Assembly: GCF_017829975.1 (NCBI RefSeq)
Contig: NZ_JAEEGA010000010.1
Coordinates: 135,401-199,400 of the forward strand
Reading direction: 5' to 3'
DNA length: 64,000 nt
Source of the DNA: Vagococcus allomyrinae
GTDB taxonomy: Bacteria; Bacillota; Bacilli; Lactobacillales; Vagococcaceae
The position numbers were made by a program, and so were the translations under genes. Shown here piece by piece: positions 36,292 to 45,206 of the stretch (positions within the stretch are counted from its first letter, which is position 1; every line of letters begins with the position of its first letter). A model generated the notes under the pieces. The model was not told the origin of the DNA. It searched no databases and worked only from the letters and a program-made list of their open reading frames with translations.

Positions 36292-38371
36292 ATGAAAAAA
36301 ATAAGTTCTTTTACGTTTAATGATATGACGATCCATTATTATCAGACATCAGAAGCGGTAGAATGGCTTCTTGTGCCAACGGCATTGAAAGACGAGGTAA
36401 TTTTGCCTAAAAAAGTAAAATATGATTCGCTAGTTCAAGTGAAGCTTGTTGGAGATGATTATGCTAAAGGTTTTTGTACTGGCAGTACGATGCGTAATAG
36501 TCAGACAGTTAAAAACTTGCAATTTGTGGATCAAAAGCTTGTCACAAGAGAAGGTGGAACAGAGGTTAGGACCCGATTAGATGGATGAAAAAAGGAATCA
36601 CTATGTCCATCACGTTGTTTGGAAATCTGGCTACCACGTCTTGGAAACCTTTGTTTCCTTTGAAAATCATTCAAATGAGGTTCAAAAATTAGAAATGTTA
36701 GCTAGTTTCTCTCTAAGCAATTTAAGTCCTTTTTATGAGAGTAATCCAATTGGAAATATGAGCTTAATCCGCTACCAGAGTAAATGGAGTTTTGAAGGTC
36801 GTAAAATGACACAGTCAATTGAAGAATTACAGTTGGAGCCTTCTTGGAAACCCTCAGGGGTTGGGTTAGAGAAGTTTGGACAAGTCGGCTCGATGCCAGT
36901 GAGAGGATGGTTTCCGTATGCAGCGATTCACGACCGACAGAAAGAGGTTACTTGGTCAGCTTGTCTTGCTCAGCCTGGGGCTTGGCAAATTGAAGCCTAC
37001 CGCCTGGACGAAGATTTGTGCCTTTCGGGTGGGTTAGCTGATCGTGATTATGGCCATTGGCTTAAAGAGGTTCGGCCTAGTGAATCATTTACGACCCCAA
37101 AAGCTTATTTAACTGTCGTTTTAGGTGATGAAGAAGTAGCTTCTCAACGATTGACCGAGGCGTTGGAACTATCGGTTACTGAGAATGGGAACCCTAGTGA
37201 AGCGGAACTTGCTGTGCAGTTTAATGAGTTTTGTACGTCTTGGGGCAGACCAACAGAAGCGTCCGTTCTAGAGAATTTGGTTTCTTTAAAAGGCAAAAAT
37301 ATTGAGTATTACGTTATCGATGCGGGCTGGTATACTAATCAACATGGTTGGGAGAAAAGTCATGGTGATTGGCAAGTTAATCGAGACCAGTTTCCTAATG
37401 GTTTATCATCGGTTATTGGTGCAATTAAAGACAATAACATGATTCCGGGGATCTGGTTTGAAATTGAAACGGTTGGAACGGAATCAATTGCTAGCAGCTT
37501 TTTCGAACATCTTTTGATGAAGGATGGCTATCCCTTAACTGTCGGGAGTCGACGATTCTGGAATATGCGGGACCCTTGGGTGAAAGATTATCTGCAAGAT
37601 AAAGTGATTGATTTTCTTAAAGAAAATCAAATTGGCTATTTGAAAATAGATTACAATGAAAATTTTGGTATTGGTTTTGATGGAAAGGCGTCATTTGGTG
37701 AAGAAAGTCGTTTGCAATTGGAAGTGAGTCAACAGTTTATACTAAATATCAAAAAAGAATTACCTGATTTAGTGATTGAGAATTGCTCGTCAGGTGGTCA
37801 TCGCTTGGAGTATTCGATGATGCAAATGACCGATCTTTCAAGTTTTTCAGATGCTCATGAAGCTATTTGCCTTCCAATTATTGGGGCTAATTTACATTCT
37901 CTGATGCTTCCACGTCAAAGTTTAATCTGGGCAGTGGTTAGAAAACAGGACTCCTTGCAACGTTTATACTACTCCATGACAGGGGCTTTTCTGGGAAGGA
38001 TTTGCCTTTCAGGAGATATTAACGAGTTATCTCCTAGTCAATGGCAAGTAATTGATGAATGCTTGAGTTTTTACGAGGAGTGTAAATCTTTGCTTAAACA
38101 GGGGCAAACACAGATTTTTCGCCAAGAAATCCTTTCCTATAGAAAACCAACTGGCTGTCAGATTGTTCTTCGGTATCATAACAAAAAAGCCTTGGTGGTA
38201 ATTCATAATTTCGATCAAGACTGGATTGAGTTGCCTTTTGAAATTGCTGAAATTCGTAAAGTCTGCGGGATTAACAGGCAAGGCATTTTACTAGAAAAAA
38301 GTCTCAACAAGTGTCGAATTGGTTTTCCAAATCAACTTATGGGATGTGCGTTTTTAGTGGATTTGATATAA
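36292..38371 (+). pseudogene. Alpha-galactosidase (GH36), frameshifted
   Basis: Two overlapping frames encode consecutive parts of one GH36 protein of about 690 residues. The first (36292-36588) gives the N-terminal beta domain and stops. The second (36581-38371) continues with NHYVHHVVWKSGYHVLET, the catalytic barrel (nucleophile in LKIDYNEN, ENCSSGGHR, SDAHEA) and the C-terminal domain. The shift is explained by a 4-bp tandem repeat GATG-GATG at 36580-36587; removing one copy joins the frames as TRLDEKRNHY. No signal peptide, so it would be cytoplasmic. The GTGAAGGGGGAAG ribosome site is good. Confidence 0.85.
36580..36587 (+). repeat. 4-bp tandem duplication causing the GH36 frameshift
   Basis: GATG occurs twice in a row at 36580-36583 and 36584-36587. 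Deleting one copy restores a single continuous GH36 reading frame. Confidence 0.8.
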
Positions 38372-38383
38372 ATCGACAGATTA

Positions 38384-38399
38384 TGGCACGGAATTTGCT
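38384..38399 (+). promoter_or_regulatory. Sigma-54 promoter upstream of the LevR-type gene
   Basis: TGGCACGGAATTTGCT matches the -24/-12 consensus (TGGCACG, four bases, TTGCT). It follows CGACAGATTA and lies 207 bp before the activator start, suggesting the activator drives its own gene. Confidence 0.8.
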
Positions 38400-38590
38400 T
38401 GTTAGAAAGAGAATCAGTGAAACGGAGTGCAGTGCGGCTGTTAAATGACGATATAATATCGTTATAGCCTTGTAGACATTAAGGGGTCTTCGACAGAATG
38501 TCACTTTTTGTAGAAGTGTCGGTGTATATTTATTATACTAGAAGATGTAAAGCAGTTATTTTCTTCGTAAAAGAAAAGGATGTGGATGAA

Positions 38591-41332
38591 ATGTCGAAAA
38601 AAAAAGTTTTGGCGGCATTAAAATCAAATACAGAAACGGCAGAAGTGATTGCTGCGGTAGAAGATTTGACGACCGAAGGTATTTCCGAAATGGTGGGAAT
38701 TCAACGTAATACGACGAGTCAGTACTTAAATGAATTTGTTAAAGAAGGAGTAGCGATCAAAATTAAAAGTCGGCCAGCTTTATTTTATCATGCTGACATT
38801 TTCCGAGAGCGATTTTTTGAACCTAGACATGCTGTATATGAGAGTTTTAATCAGTTACTGGAAGAGAAGCGGAGGCATGACACGAAAAATAGTCAGGTCT
38901 TTTCGTCAGTTATTGGTTCCCAGTCCAGTTTGCAGATGGTCATTGATCAAATTAAAACCTCTGTCTATTATCCTGGAAATGGGTTGCCTATGATGTTTCA
39001 TGGAGAGACAGGGGTTGGGAAAAGTCTTTTAGCCCGAAGAGCTTATGATTTTTGCGCGGAACAAGGGCTAGTTGAACAAGGTGCTCCTTTTCTGGAATTG
39101 AACTGCGCTCAATATTATCACAATGAAGAGCTGCTAAGTAGTATTTTGTTTGGCTATAAAAAAGGCGCTTTTACAGGGGCTGAAGACAATCAAATAGGCT
39201 TACTAGAGGCTGCAAATCAAGGTGTTTTATTTTTAGATGAGTGCCATCGATTATCTCCGGAGAGTCAGGAGAAACTATTCACATTTATTGATAACCAAAC
39301 GTTTTCGCGGATGGGAGACAATAATAAGTTACGTAAGTCAAAGGTTCGGTTAATTTTTGCGACTACTGAAGACATTCAAACGAACTTTTTGCGAACTTTT
39401 GTCCGTCGTATTCCTATTACGATTAATATTCCTTCACTACAAGAACGAACGAGCCAAGAGATCTCAGAATATATTTACACTTTTTTAATTCAGGAAAGTC
39501 AAAAATTTAATAAGGAGATTGTTGTGACATCCTGGGTAATGAATCGTTTGATGTCATTGAGTTATCGGGACAATGTTGGTGAATTAAAAAATTTGATAAA
39601 AGTTATTTGTGCGAGTGCCTATGGAAAACAAAATGGCTCTGATCAAGTGCTGATTAGTGCTGAGTCCCTTGAAGAGGGCTTAATGTCACGGTTTTTATCT
39701 TTGAAAGAGATTGATAATTTAGAAGAGGCAGATAGTATCATTTCTCCTGCAAGTGAAATAAGTGACTATATTCGTTCTGGAACCACAGAAACGTTGATGA
39801 TTAATGGCATATTTAAAGTATTTAATAAACTGTTTCAACAATATCATGAAGACGAAATTACAGACGATTATTTAGTTAAACAGTTGGCTAGGGAAGCGAC
39901 AACGGTTGTTGAGATGTTAGTGTATGAAGAATCTGGCGAGAAAAACACCTTAAAACTTTTGAGGAATACTGTAAAGGAATTGGTAAATTTTCTGGAATCC
40001 AGTTTTTTTATTAAGATGCGCGGTAATTCTATTGTCGCTTTAACCAGTTATTTGTATAAACGAAATAGTTTTGTTTTTGATATTCCTAAGTTCGAGTCAA
40101 AGCAGTTGTCAGAGATTAAAGCGTTCATCTCGCTTCATATGCTTATGGAGTCAAAGGTGTTGAACGCCTTATTAGAGTTAGTTGAGTCAAAGTTAGATGT
40201 GACATTAACTGACTCGGAGAAAGTGTTAATCACCTTTTATTTGAAAGGACTGGATCTTGAAGTGAGAAAACCTGAAGTCCGCGGTGTTATTTTGGCACAT
40301 GGGTTTTCAACTGCCAGTAGTATAGCAGATGTTGTCAATCGTTTTATGGATGAACCGCTGTTTGATGCGTTTGATATGCCCTTTAACATGTCTTTGGAGA
40401 AAGTCAAAGACTATATGAATCATTACATCAGCAGTAACGATTGTTCAAAGGGATTGGTTGTTTTAGTTGATATGGGATCGTTAATGTTTTTAGCTGATAC
40501 GTTGGAACAATTATCAGGGCCACTGTTAATCATGAATAACGTAACGACTCAACAGGCGTTATTTGTTGGTGAATTGTTAAAGAAGAAAGCGGATTTAGAA
40601 CTAATTGGAGAAAAAGTTTCTAAGAGTATGCCCTTTGACTACAAAGTTACCTATCCAATTAAAGAAAAAGAGCCAATGATCTTGACGGTCTGTCAAACAG
40701 GATTAGGTGCAGCACAGCAGTTAAAGGTTTTTTTACAATCAAGTATTCCTGAAGAAACAGGATTTATTGTGGAAGCCATTGATTATCATTATTTAAAAAA
40801 GTATGGACAAGATAATTCACTTTTTAACCTGTATGAAGTTCAAGGCATCGTAGGGACTGCTGATCCTGAAGTAGAGAATATTCCCTACGTGGCTTTAGAA
40901 GAGTTGGTTTCTGGTCAAGGCCAAGAGATTATTAATCAGATTTTCGGGATAATTCAGGATGAAAAAATTCGAAAAGTGATCAACGATAATCTCGTGCGAA
41001 ACTTATCAATCGAGAGGTTGATCTCTGCGATTACCATTTTGGATGTTAAGAGAGTCATTTCTTACATTGATGACGCTTTAGATAGTTTTGAAAGGCGTGC
41101 GAAGATTACTTTATCTAATAGTAAAAAGAGTATTTTATATGTTCATATTGCGAGTTTAGTCGAGCGTTTAATTCGTAATCAGGAGGTGGACCATTATACA
41201 GGTGAAACTCAGCCTAATGATTCGAGGCTAAGGCAGCTTGCTGAGGCTTTGGTAGGGGTGGAATCGGCCTATAATATTGTTATTAGTGATTACGAACTAA
41301 CGTATTTGTACGATATTATTTTTGATTGTTAG
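38591..41332 (+). CDS. LevR-family sigma-54-dependent PTS regulator
   Basis: 913 residues. Order: a helix-turn-helix (about 30-60, GISEMVGIQRNTTSQYLNEF), a sigma-54 AAA+ domain (about 105-335; Walker A GETGVGKS, GAFTGAE sigma-54 contact near residue 193, FLDECHR), PRD, a mannose-type IIA-like domain, a IIB-like region (CQTGLGAAQQLK) and a final PRD. It is activated or silenced by PTS phosphorylation and opens -24/-12 promoters. ATG at 38591 has AAAAGGA 10 nt upstream; the longer frame to 38498 has no ribosome site. The four sigma-54 promoters nearby are its probable targets. Confidence 0.93.
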   Translation: MSKKKVLAALKSNTETAEVIAAVEDLTTEGISEMVGIQRNTTSQYLNEFVKEGVAIKIKSRPALFYHADIFRERFFEPRHAVYESFNQLLEEKRRHDTKNSQVFSSVIGSQSSLQMVIDQIKTSVYYPGNGLPMMFHGETGVGKSLLARRAYDFCAEQGLVEQGAPFLELNCAQYYHNEELLSSILFGYKKGAFTGAEDNQIGLLEAANQGVLFLDECHRLSPESQEKLFTFIDNQTFSRMGDNNKLRKSKVRLIFATTEDIQTNFLRTFVRRIPITINIPSLQERTSQEISEYIYTFLIQESQKFNKEIVVTSWVMNRLMSLSYRDNVGELKNLIKVICASAYGKQNGSDQVLISAESLEEGLMSRFLSLKEIDNLEEADSIISPASEISDYIRSGTTETLMINGIFKVFNKLFQQYHEDEITDDYLVKQLAREATTVVEMLVYEESGEKNTLKLLRNTVKELVNFLESSFFIKMRGNSIVALTSYLYKRNSFVFDIPKFESKQLSEIKAFISLHMLMESKVLNALLELVESKLDVTLTDSEKVLITFYLKGLDLEVRKPEVRGVILAHGFSTASSIADVVNRFMDEPLFDAFDMPFNMSLEKVKDYMNHYISSNDCSKGLVVLVDMGSLMFLADTLEQLSGPLLIMNNVTTQQALFVGELLKKKADLELIGEKVSKSMPFDYKVTYPIKEKEPMILTVCQTGLGAAQQLKVFLQSSIPEETGFIVEAIDYHYLKKYGQDNSLFNLYEVQGIVGTADPEVENIPYVALEELVSGQGQEIINQIFGIIQDEKIRKVINDNLVRNLSIERLISAITILDVKRVISYIDDALDSFERRAKITLSNSKKSILYVHIASLVERLIRNQEVDHYTGETQPNDSRLRQLAEALVGVESAYNIVISDYELTYLYDIIFDC

Positions 41333-41353
41333 AGTCTAATTAGGAGGCATCAG

Positions 41354-42160
41354 ATGAAGTTAGTAGCAATTGATTTAGATGGCACATTATTAAATAGTCA
41401 GCATCAATTACTTGATGTGAATACTCGAGCGTTAGAGCGGGCCAAAAATTCTGGGATAAAGATTGTGATTGCCACTGGTAGAAGTGTTATTTCAGCGGCT
41501 GAAATCTTAGATAGTATGGAGTTGGAAGGGTATATATTAGCGTTGAATGGCACGTTTATTGCCGAACGAACTAAAGGTCAATTAAAGGTTTTTCGGCAAT
41601 CTCAATTAGAAAAAGAGAACGTGAAAAAAGCCTTTAAAATCGCCCAATCAGAGCAAATAACCTTTGTCGCAAGTAATGAAAGGGGAAGTGATCGTGTTGT
41701 AGTGAGTGAAGAAGGGGAGGTTGTGCAAGAATTTCTAATTCAACGGCATGATCTCAGGTGTCTGACAGCAGATGAAATGAAAAATAGACTAACAGATCCG
41801 ACCATTAACTATCTGAAGCTAGCTTTTACAAATCAGAAGCGAGAGAAATTACTGAAGGTGAAACAACGGTTAGCACATGAAGGGTTACCAACCATTTTTT
41901 CTGATGCACATTATATAGAGTATGTTCCAAAAGGCATTAATAAAGGAACAGCATTACAATTTTTATGTGATCAATTAGGAATTTCAATGGATGAGGTCCT
42001 AGCCATCGGTGATCAGGAAAATGATCTCGAGTTGTTGACCATGAGTGGTATTGGCGTTGCCATGGGAAATGCATCGGACAAGGTGAAAGCTTGTGCTGAT
42101 TATGTGACAAGTACAAATGATGAAGCAGGGGTTTCAAGGGCTCTTGACTTGTATTTATAA
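41354..42160 (+). CDS. Cof-type HAD-IIB sugar phosphatase
   Basis: 268 residues with all HAD motifs: IDLDGTLLNS at the start, a Thr in IATGRS, Lys in INKGTALQFL and GDQENDLELL with IGVAMGNAS. The capped Cof family dephosphorylates sugar phosphates or flavin derivatives. AGGAGG precedes the ATG, 21 bp after the activator gene, so both probably share a transcript that ends at 42165-42204. The substrate is unknown; a sugar phosphate from the neighbouring PTS is a reasonable guess. Confidence 0.9.
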   Translation: MKLVAIDLDGTLLNSQHQLLDVNTRALERAKNSGIKIVIATGRSVISAAEILDSMELEGYILALNGTFIAERTKGQLKVFRQSQLEKENVKKAFKIAQSEQITFVASNERGSDRVVVSEEGEVVQEFLIQRHDLRCLTADEMKNRLTDPTINYLKLAFTNQKREKLLKVKQRLAHEGLPTIFSDAHYIEYVPKGINKGTALQFLCDQLGISMDEVLAIGDQENDLELLTMSGIGVAMGNASDKVKACADYVTSTNDEAGVSRALDLYL

Positions 42161-42164
42161 TTAG

Positions 42165-42204
42165 AACTGAACTCAAACTTATCATAGTTGAGTTCAGTTT
42201 TTTT
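42165..42204 (+). terminator. Terminator after the HAD phosphatase gene
   Basis: A perfect 12-bp stem (AACTGAACTCAA with TTGAGTTCAGTT), 11-nt loop and seven T. It separates the regulator transcript from the PTS operon. Confidence 0.93.
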
Positions 42205-42437
42205 GAAAGGTAGCGAACTGGGATTGTTAAGAAGGCCTTCTCCGACAGAAGGAGAGTTTCCTTCCGACACAATGATACTGAAGAAAAATCAGTCTATCAT
42301 TGGTTAAAGGAGGATGGTAATCGATTGATGAGGTATTCGCAATAAATCAAAGAAAGCTTGAAAGTAAAGGGAAAAACCTTTAACTAATTATTAATGACCG
42401 TCCTTAAAAGTGATGACAAGTGCAGGTCCGACAAAAG
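42205..42437 (+). promoter_or_regulatory. Candidate upstream activating region of the PTS operon
   Basis: No gene was seen in this part of the 337-bp gap. It has CGACA twice in paired contexts (CTTCTCCGACAGAAG near 42238-42252 and TTCCGACAC near 42262) and an imperfect repeat AATGATACTGA/TCAGTCTATCATT (42271-42301). It lies 150-200 bp before the -24/-12 promoter, the usual distance for an enhancer bound by a sigma-54 activator. Confidence 0.45.
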
Positions 42438-42454
42438 TTGGCACAGGAATTGCT
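42438..42454 (+). promoter_or_regulatory. Sigma-54 promoter of the mannose-family PTS
   Basis: TTGGCACAGGAATTGCT fits the -24/-12 consensus, with CGACAAAAG directly upstream. The IIB start lies 43 bp downstream. Confidence 0.85.
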
Positions 42455-42496
42455 AATACTAAAGGGAAATAGAAAATAGTAAAAGGGGAGTGTAAA

Positions 42497-42985
42497 ATGA
42501 TTTCTATGATCAGAATAGATGATCGATTGGTTCACGGGCAAGTGGCCGTGAAATGGTCAAAACAACTAAATGTCAATAGAATTGTAGTTGTAAACGATTC
42601 TATTGCAAAAAACGAGATTCAAATTAGTGCGCTAAAAATGGCTGGACCCACTGGGGTGAAGGTTGTCGTACTAACTTTAGAAAAAGCCGTGGAAATTTTA
42701 AATGATCCGCGCTCGGATAAGTTGCGTATTTTAGTCGTCACAAATGAGCCTAAGTATGTGACAGAATTATTGCCGAGATTAAAAGAAAAGCCTGTTTTAA
42801 ATATGGCTAACTATGGGCGGATTGGCGGTTCATTGTCTGACAAAGAAAAGATTACTGAGACCGTTTATTTATCACCAGAAGATAAAGCAACCGTCCAAAA
42901 AGTGTTTGATTTAGGTTATGATTTTAATTATCAACCATTACCTGATGATTCACCACTGTCACTCAAAATGTTAATTGGAGGTTAG
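42497..42985 (+). CDS. PTS mannose-family IIB component
   Basis: 162 residues, standard length. MIRIDDRLVHGQVAVKWSKQL is the family N-terminus, and the His of LVHGQ (about residue 15) carries the phosphate. It accepts phosphate from the IIA at 44796 and passes it to the sugar moved by IIC-IID. AAAAGGGGAG precedes the ATG. Confidence 0.95.
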   Translation: MISMIRIDDRLVHGQVAVKWSKQLNVNRIVVVNDSIAKNEIQISALKMAGPTGVKVVVLTLEKAVEILNDPRSDKLRILVVTNEPKYVTELLPRLKEKPVLNMANYGRIGGSLSDKEKITETVYLSPEDKATVQKVFDLGYDFNYQPLPDDSPLSLKMLIGG

Positions 42986-42989
42986 GAAT

Positions 42990-43838
42990 ATGTTAGTAAA
43001 TGCATTGATTGTTGGCTTGGTTGTCGCCTTTGCCAAATTTATTGATTGGTGGGGATCAACACAGCTAGCCCGCCCGATTTTTATTGTCGCCTTATTGGGG
43101 ATTTTATTGGGGCATCCGACTGAAGGCATTATTATGGGAGCCCAACTAGAGCTGATATTTTTAGGAAATGTTAGTTTAGGTGGTGTGATGCCGTCTGATA
43201 TTACCTTAGGATCAATTTTTGGAGCGGCCTTTGCAATGATTGTTGGCTCTGATTTAAATGTAGCAATTGCCTTAGCAGTGCCTATTTCGATGCTTGGGAC
43301 ATTGTTATATTCTTCAATGAAAGTGATTGTGACGTCATTGGTTCCTCGCTTTGAAAAGCATATTCGCGATCATAATTATAAAGCGTTTAGTCGTTTATGG
43401 CACCTGCAATTTTGGGGATTTGAACTTTGCTACTTTTTCTTAGGATTTATCGTGATTTTAGTTGGTGCGGATGCGATTAAAGCTTTTGTCGAATGGCTAC
43501 CAGCATGGGCTCAAACATCGATGACAGTCGCTTCAACGATGTTGCCTGCTATCGGTTTAGCATTGCTACTGAAAATGTTATGGCAAAAATCATTGGCACC
43601 TTATTATTTTTTAGGGTTTGCTTTGGGAGCCTTTTTCTTTTATCAAAAAGCAGTTGAAGTTAAGGATGGCGTAGTCACGGGAGCTCCAAGTAATATTCTC
43701 TCACTTGTTCAAATAGCGTTTATTGGTTTTATTGTTGCCGCATTAGTTGTCATGTCTGAATTAAAGTCTAACAAGACTGTTGTTCATACTACTAATGTTG
43801 ATACTAAAGATGAAAGTGAGGCATTTTTCGATGACTAA
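42990..43838 (+). CDS. PTS mannose-family IIC permease
   Basis: 282 residues with about seven hydrophobic segments and the family motif ILLGHPTEGIIMGAQLELIFLGNVSLGGVMPSD split over two early segments. The ATG at 42990 has GGAGGT upstream. Four bases separate it from the IIB stop, and it overlaps IID by 8 bp. With IID it forms the sugar channel. Confidence 0.93.
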   Translation: MLVNALIVGLVVAFAKFIDWWGSTQLARPIFIVALLGILLGHPTEGIIMGAQLELIFLGNVSLGGVMPSDITLGSIFGAAFAMIVGSDLNVAIALAVPISMLGTLLYSSMKVIVTSLVPRFEKHIRDHNYKAFSRLWHLQFWGFELCYFFLGFIVILVGADAIKAFVEWLPAWAQTSMTVASTMLPAIGLALLLKMLWQKSLAPYYFLGFALGAFFFYQKAVEVKDGVVTGAPSNILSLVQIAFIGFIVAALVVMSELKSNKTVVHTTNVDTKDESEAFFDD

Positions 43839-44673
43839 AAATGACATGTTAAAACTGAATAAAGAGGAGCGAAAGACTGTTTCGAAAATGTTTTGGCGCA
43901 ACCAATATTTGATGTTTTGTACGAGTTATACGAAACAACAAGGGATAACTTATGGTTGGTTGATGGCTCCTTTCTTACAAAAAATTTATGGGAAAGATAC
44001 GGATGCTTTTTATGAAGCTATGGGCCGTCATTTGGACTTTTTTAATACGGCACCTGCAATGAATGGCTTTATTTCAGCTTTATCTCTTTCAATGGAAGAA
44101 GAGAATAAGGAGTTGGTTGATCGTGGTGAGTATTTCGATACATCAGCTATTCCAGCGTTAAAGACTTCGTTGATGGGCCCCTTGGCAGGAATTGGTGATG
44201 CCATTTATTTATCAGTTCTTCGTGTGATTGCGACAGGGGTGGCTCTAGGACTTAGTGAAAAGGGCAGTATTTTAGGGCCCATTTTATTCTTGTTGATTGT
44301 TAATGTTCCCAATATGTTAATTCGTTGGTTCACGACGGTTGTAGGCTATAAGGCTGGAGGCAATTTCATTTCAGAAGCCATGAGATCGGGAACCTTTGCG
44401 GCGATTACCAAGGGGGCTGCTGTTTTAGGGCTGATTATGACCGGCGCGATGACGGCCCAATTTGTTACCTTTAAAACGACGTTCGAAGCTCAATTATCAG
44501 GAACGGTGTTTAATCTACAAAATGTTTTCGATTCGATTATGCCAGGGTTACTTCCTTTAGGCATTACTATGATTTGTTTTGCTTATTTACGCAAATACAA
44601 TAAACCTGTGCGAGCATTGGTTGCAATGTTTGTTCTGGCTTTTGTGTTAACAATTTTAGGTATTGCGGGATAA
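43831..44673 (+). CDS. PTS mannose-family IID permease
   Basis: 280 residues from ATG at 43831, inside the end of IIC. Typical IID landmarks are FWRNQYL, QGITYGWLMAP, FFNTAPAMNGFI and the central SLMGPLAGIGDAI, followed by hydrophobic segments. It makes the translocation complex with IIC. An intrinsic terminator follows 13 bp after the stop. Confidence 0.95.
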   Translation: MTKNDMLKLNKEERKTVSKMFWRNQYLMFCTSYTKQQGITYGWLMAPFLQKIYGKDTDAFYEAMGRHLDFFNTAPAMNGFISALSLSMEEENKELVDRGEYFDTSAIPALKTSLMGPLAGIGDAIYLSVLRVIATGVALGLSEKGSILGPILFLLIVNVPNMLIRWFTTVVGYKAGGNFISEAMRSGTFAAITKGAAVLGLIMTGAMTAQFVTFKTTFEAQLSGTVFNLQNVFDSIMPGLLPLGITMICFAYLRKYNKPVRALVAMFVLAFVLTILGIAG

Positions 44674-44686
44674 AATTGTGGGATGG

Positions 44687-44719
44687 CAATCTGGTCAATT
44701 CTGGCTGGATTGTTTTTTT
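44687..44719 (+). terminator. Terminator between IID and IIA genes
   Basis: A 10-bp stem with three G-T pairs (CAATCTGGTC with GGCTGGATTG), a 6-nt loop and seven T. It splits the PTS genes into two transcripts. Confidence 0.75.
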
Positions 44720-44745
44720 GCGAAAAAATTGTTTTCGACAGAAAG

Positions 44746-44762
44746 TTGGCACGTAAATTGCT
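44746..44762 (+). promoter_or_regulatory. Sigma-54 promoter of the IIA-glycosidase operon
   Basis: TTGGCACGTAAATTGCT is a perfect -24/-12 match, preceded by CGACAGAAAG. It lies 34 bp before the IIA start codon. Confidence 0.9.
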
Positions 44763-44795
44763 TATATAAAATAGAACTTACGAGGAGTGAATAAT

Positions 44796-45206
44796 TTGAA
44801 AAAACAATTTTTTATCGTGTCCCACCATGAATTTGCCCATGGTCTGAAAAAAGCCCTGGAAATGATTGTCGGAACTCAGAATAATCTGTTTTCCTTTGGG
44901 TTAATGCCAGGAGGCCATCCTGATGAAATAGCTCAACAAATCGAGGCCTTGATAATGGCTGATACTGAAGTGGTCATTCTTGGCGATGTTGCCGGAGGAA
45001 GTGTGTGTAATTCAGTGATGCGTTTAACGACAAGAAAAAATGTTGTACTAGTCACCGGGACTAACCTGCCGCTTGCGATGGATATCATCGTTAATCAAAC
45101 GACATCAGCAGAGGAGATCGGCAAGATAATTACGGGAGCTCAAGACGGGATGAAGATTCTGACACTTGATCCTGTTTCGCCAGAGAGTACTGAGGATTTT
45201 TTTTAG
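44796..45206 (+). CDS. PTS mannose-family IIA component
   Basis: 136 residues. The TTG at 44796 is preferred because GAGGAG lies 8 nt upstream; GTG at 44787 overlaps that site. FIVSHHEFAHGLKKALEMI carries the phosphate-accepting His, and FSFGLMPGGHPDEI and LGDVAGGSVCN are family features. It hands phosphate from HPr to IIB, which is encoded in a separate transcript. The stop codon touches the next ATG. Confidence 0.9.
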   Translation: MKKQFFIVSHHEFAHGLKKALEMIVGTQNNLFSFGLMPGGHPDEIAQQIEALIMADTEVVILGDVAGGSVCNSVMRLTTRKNVVLVTGTNLPLAMDIIVNQTTSAEEIGKIITGAQDGMKILTLDPVSPESTEDFF

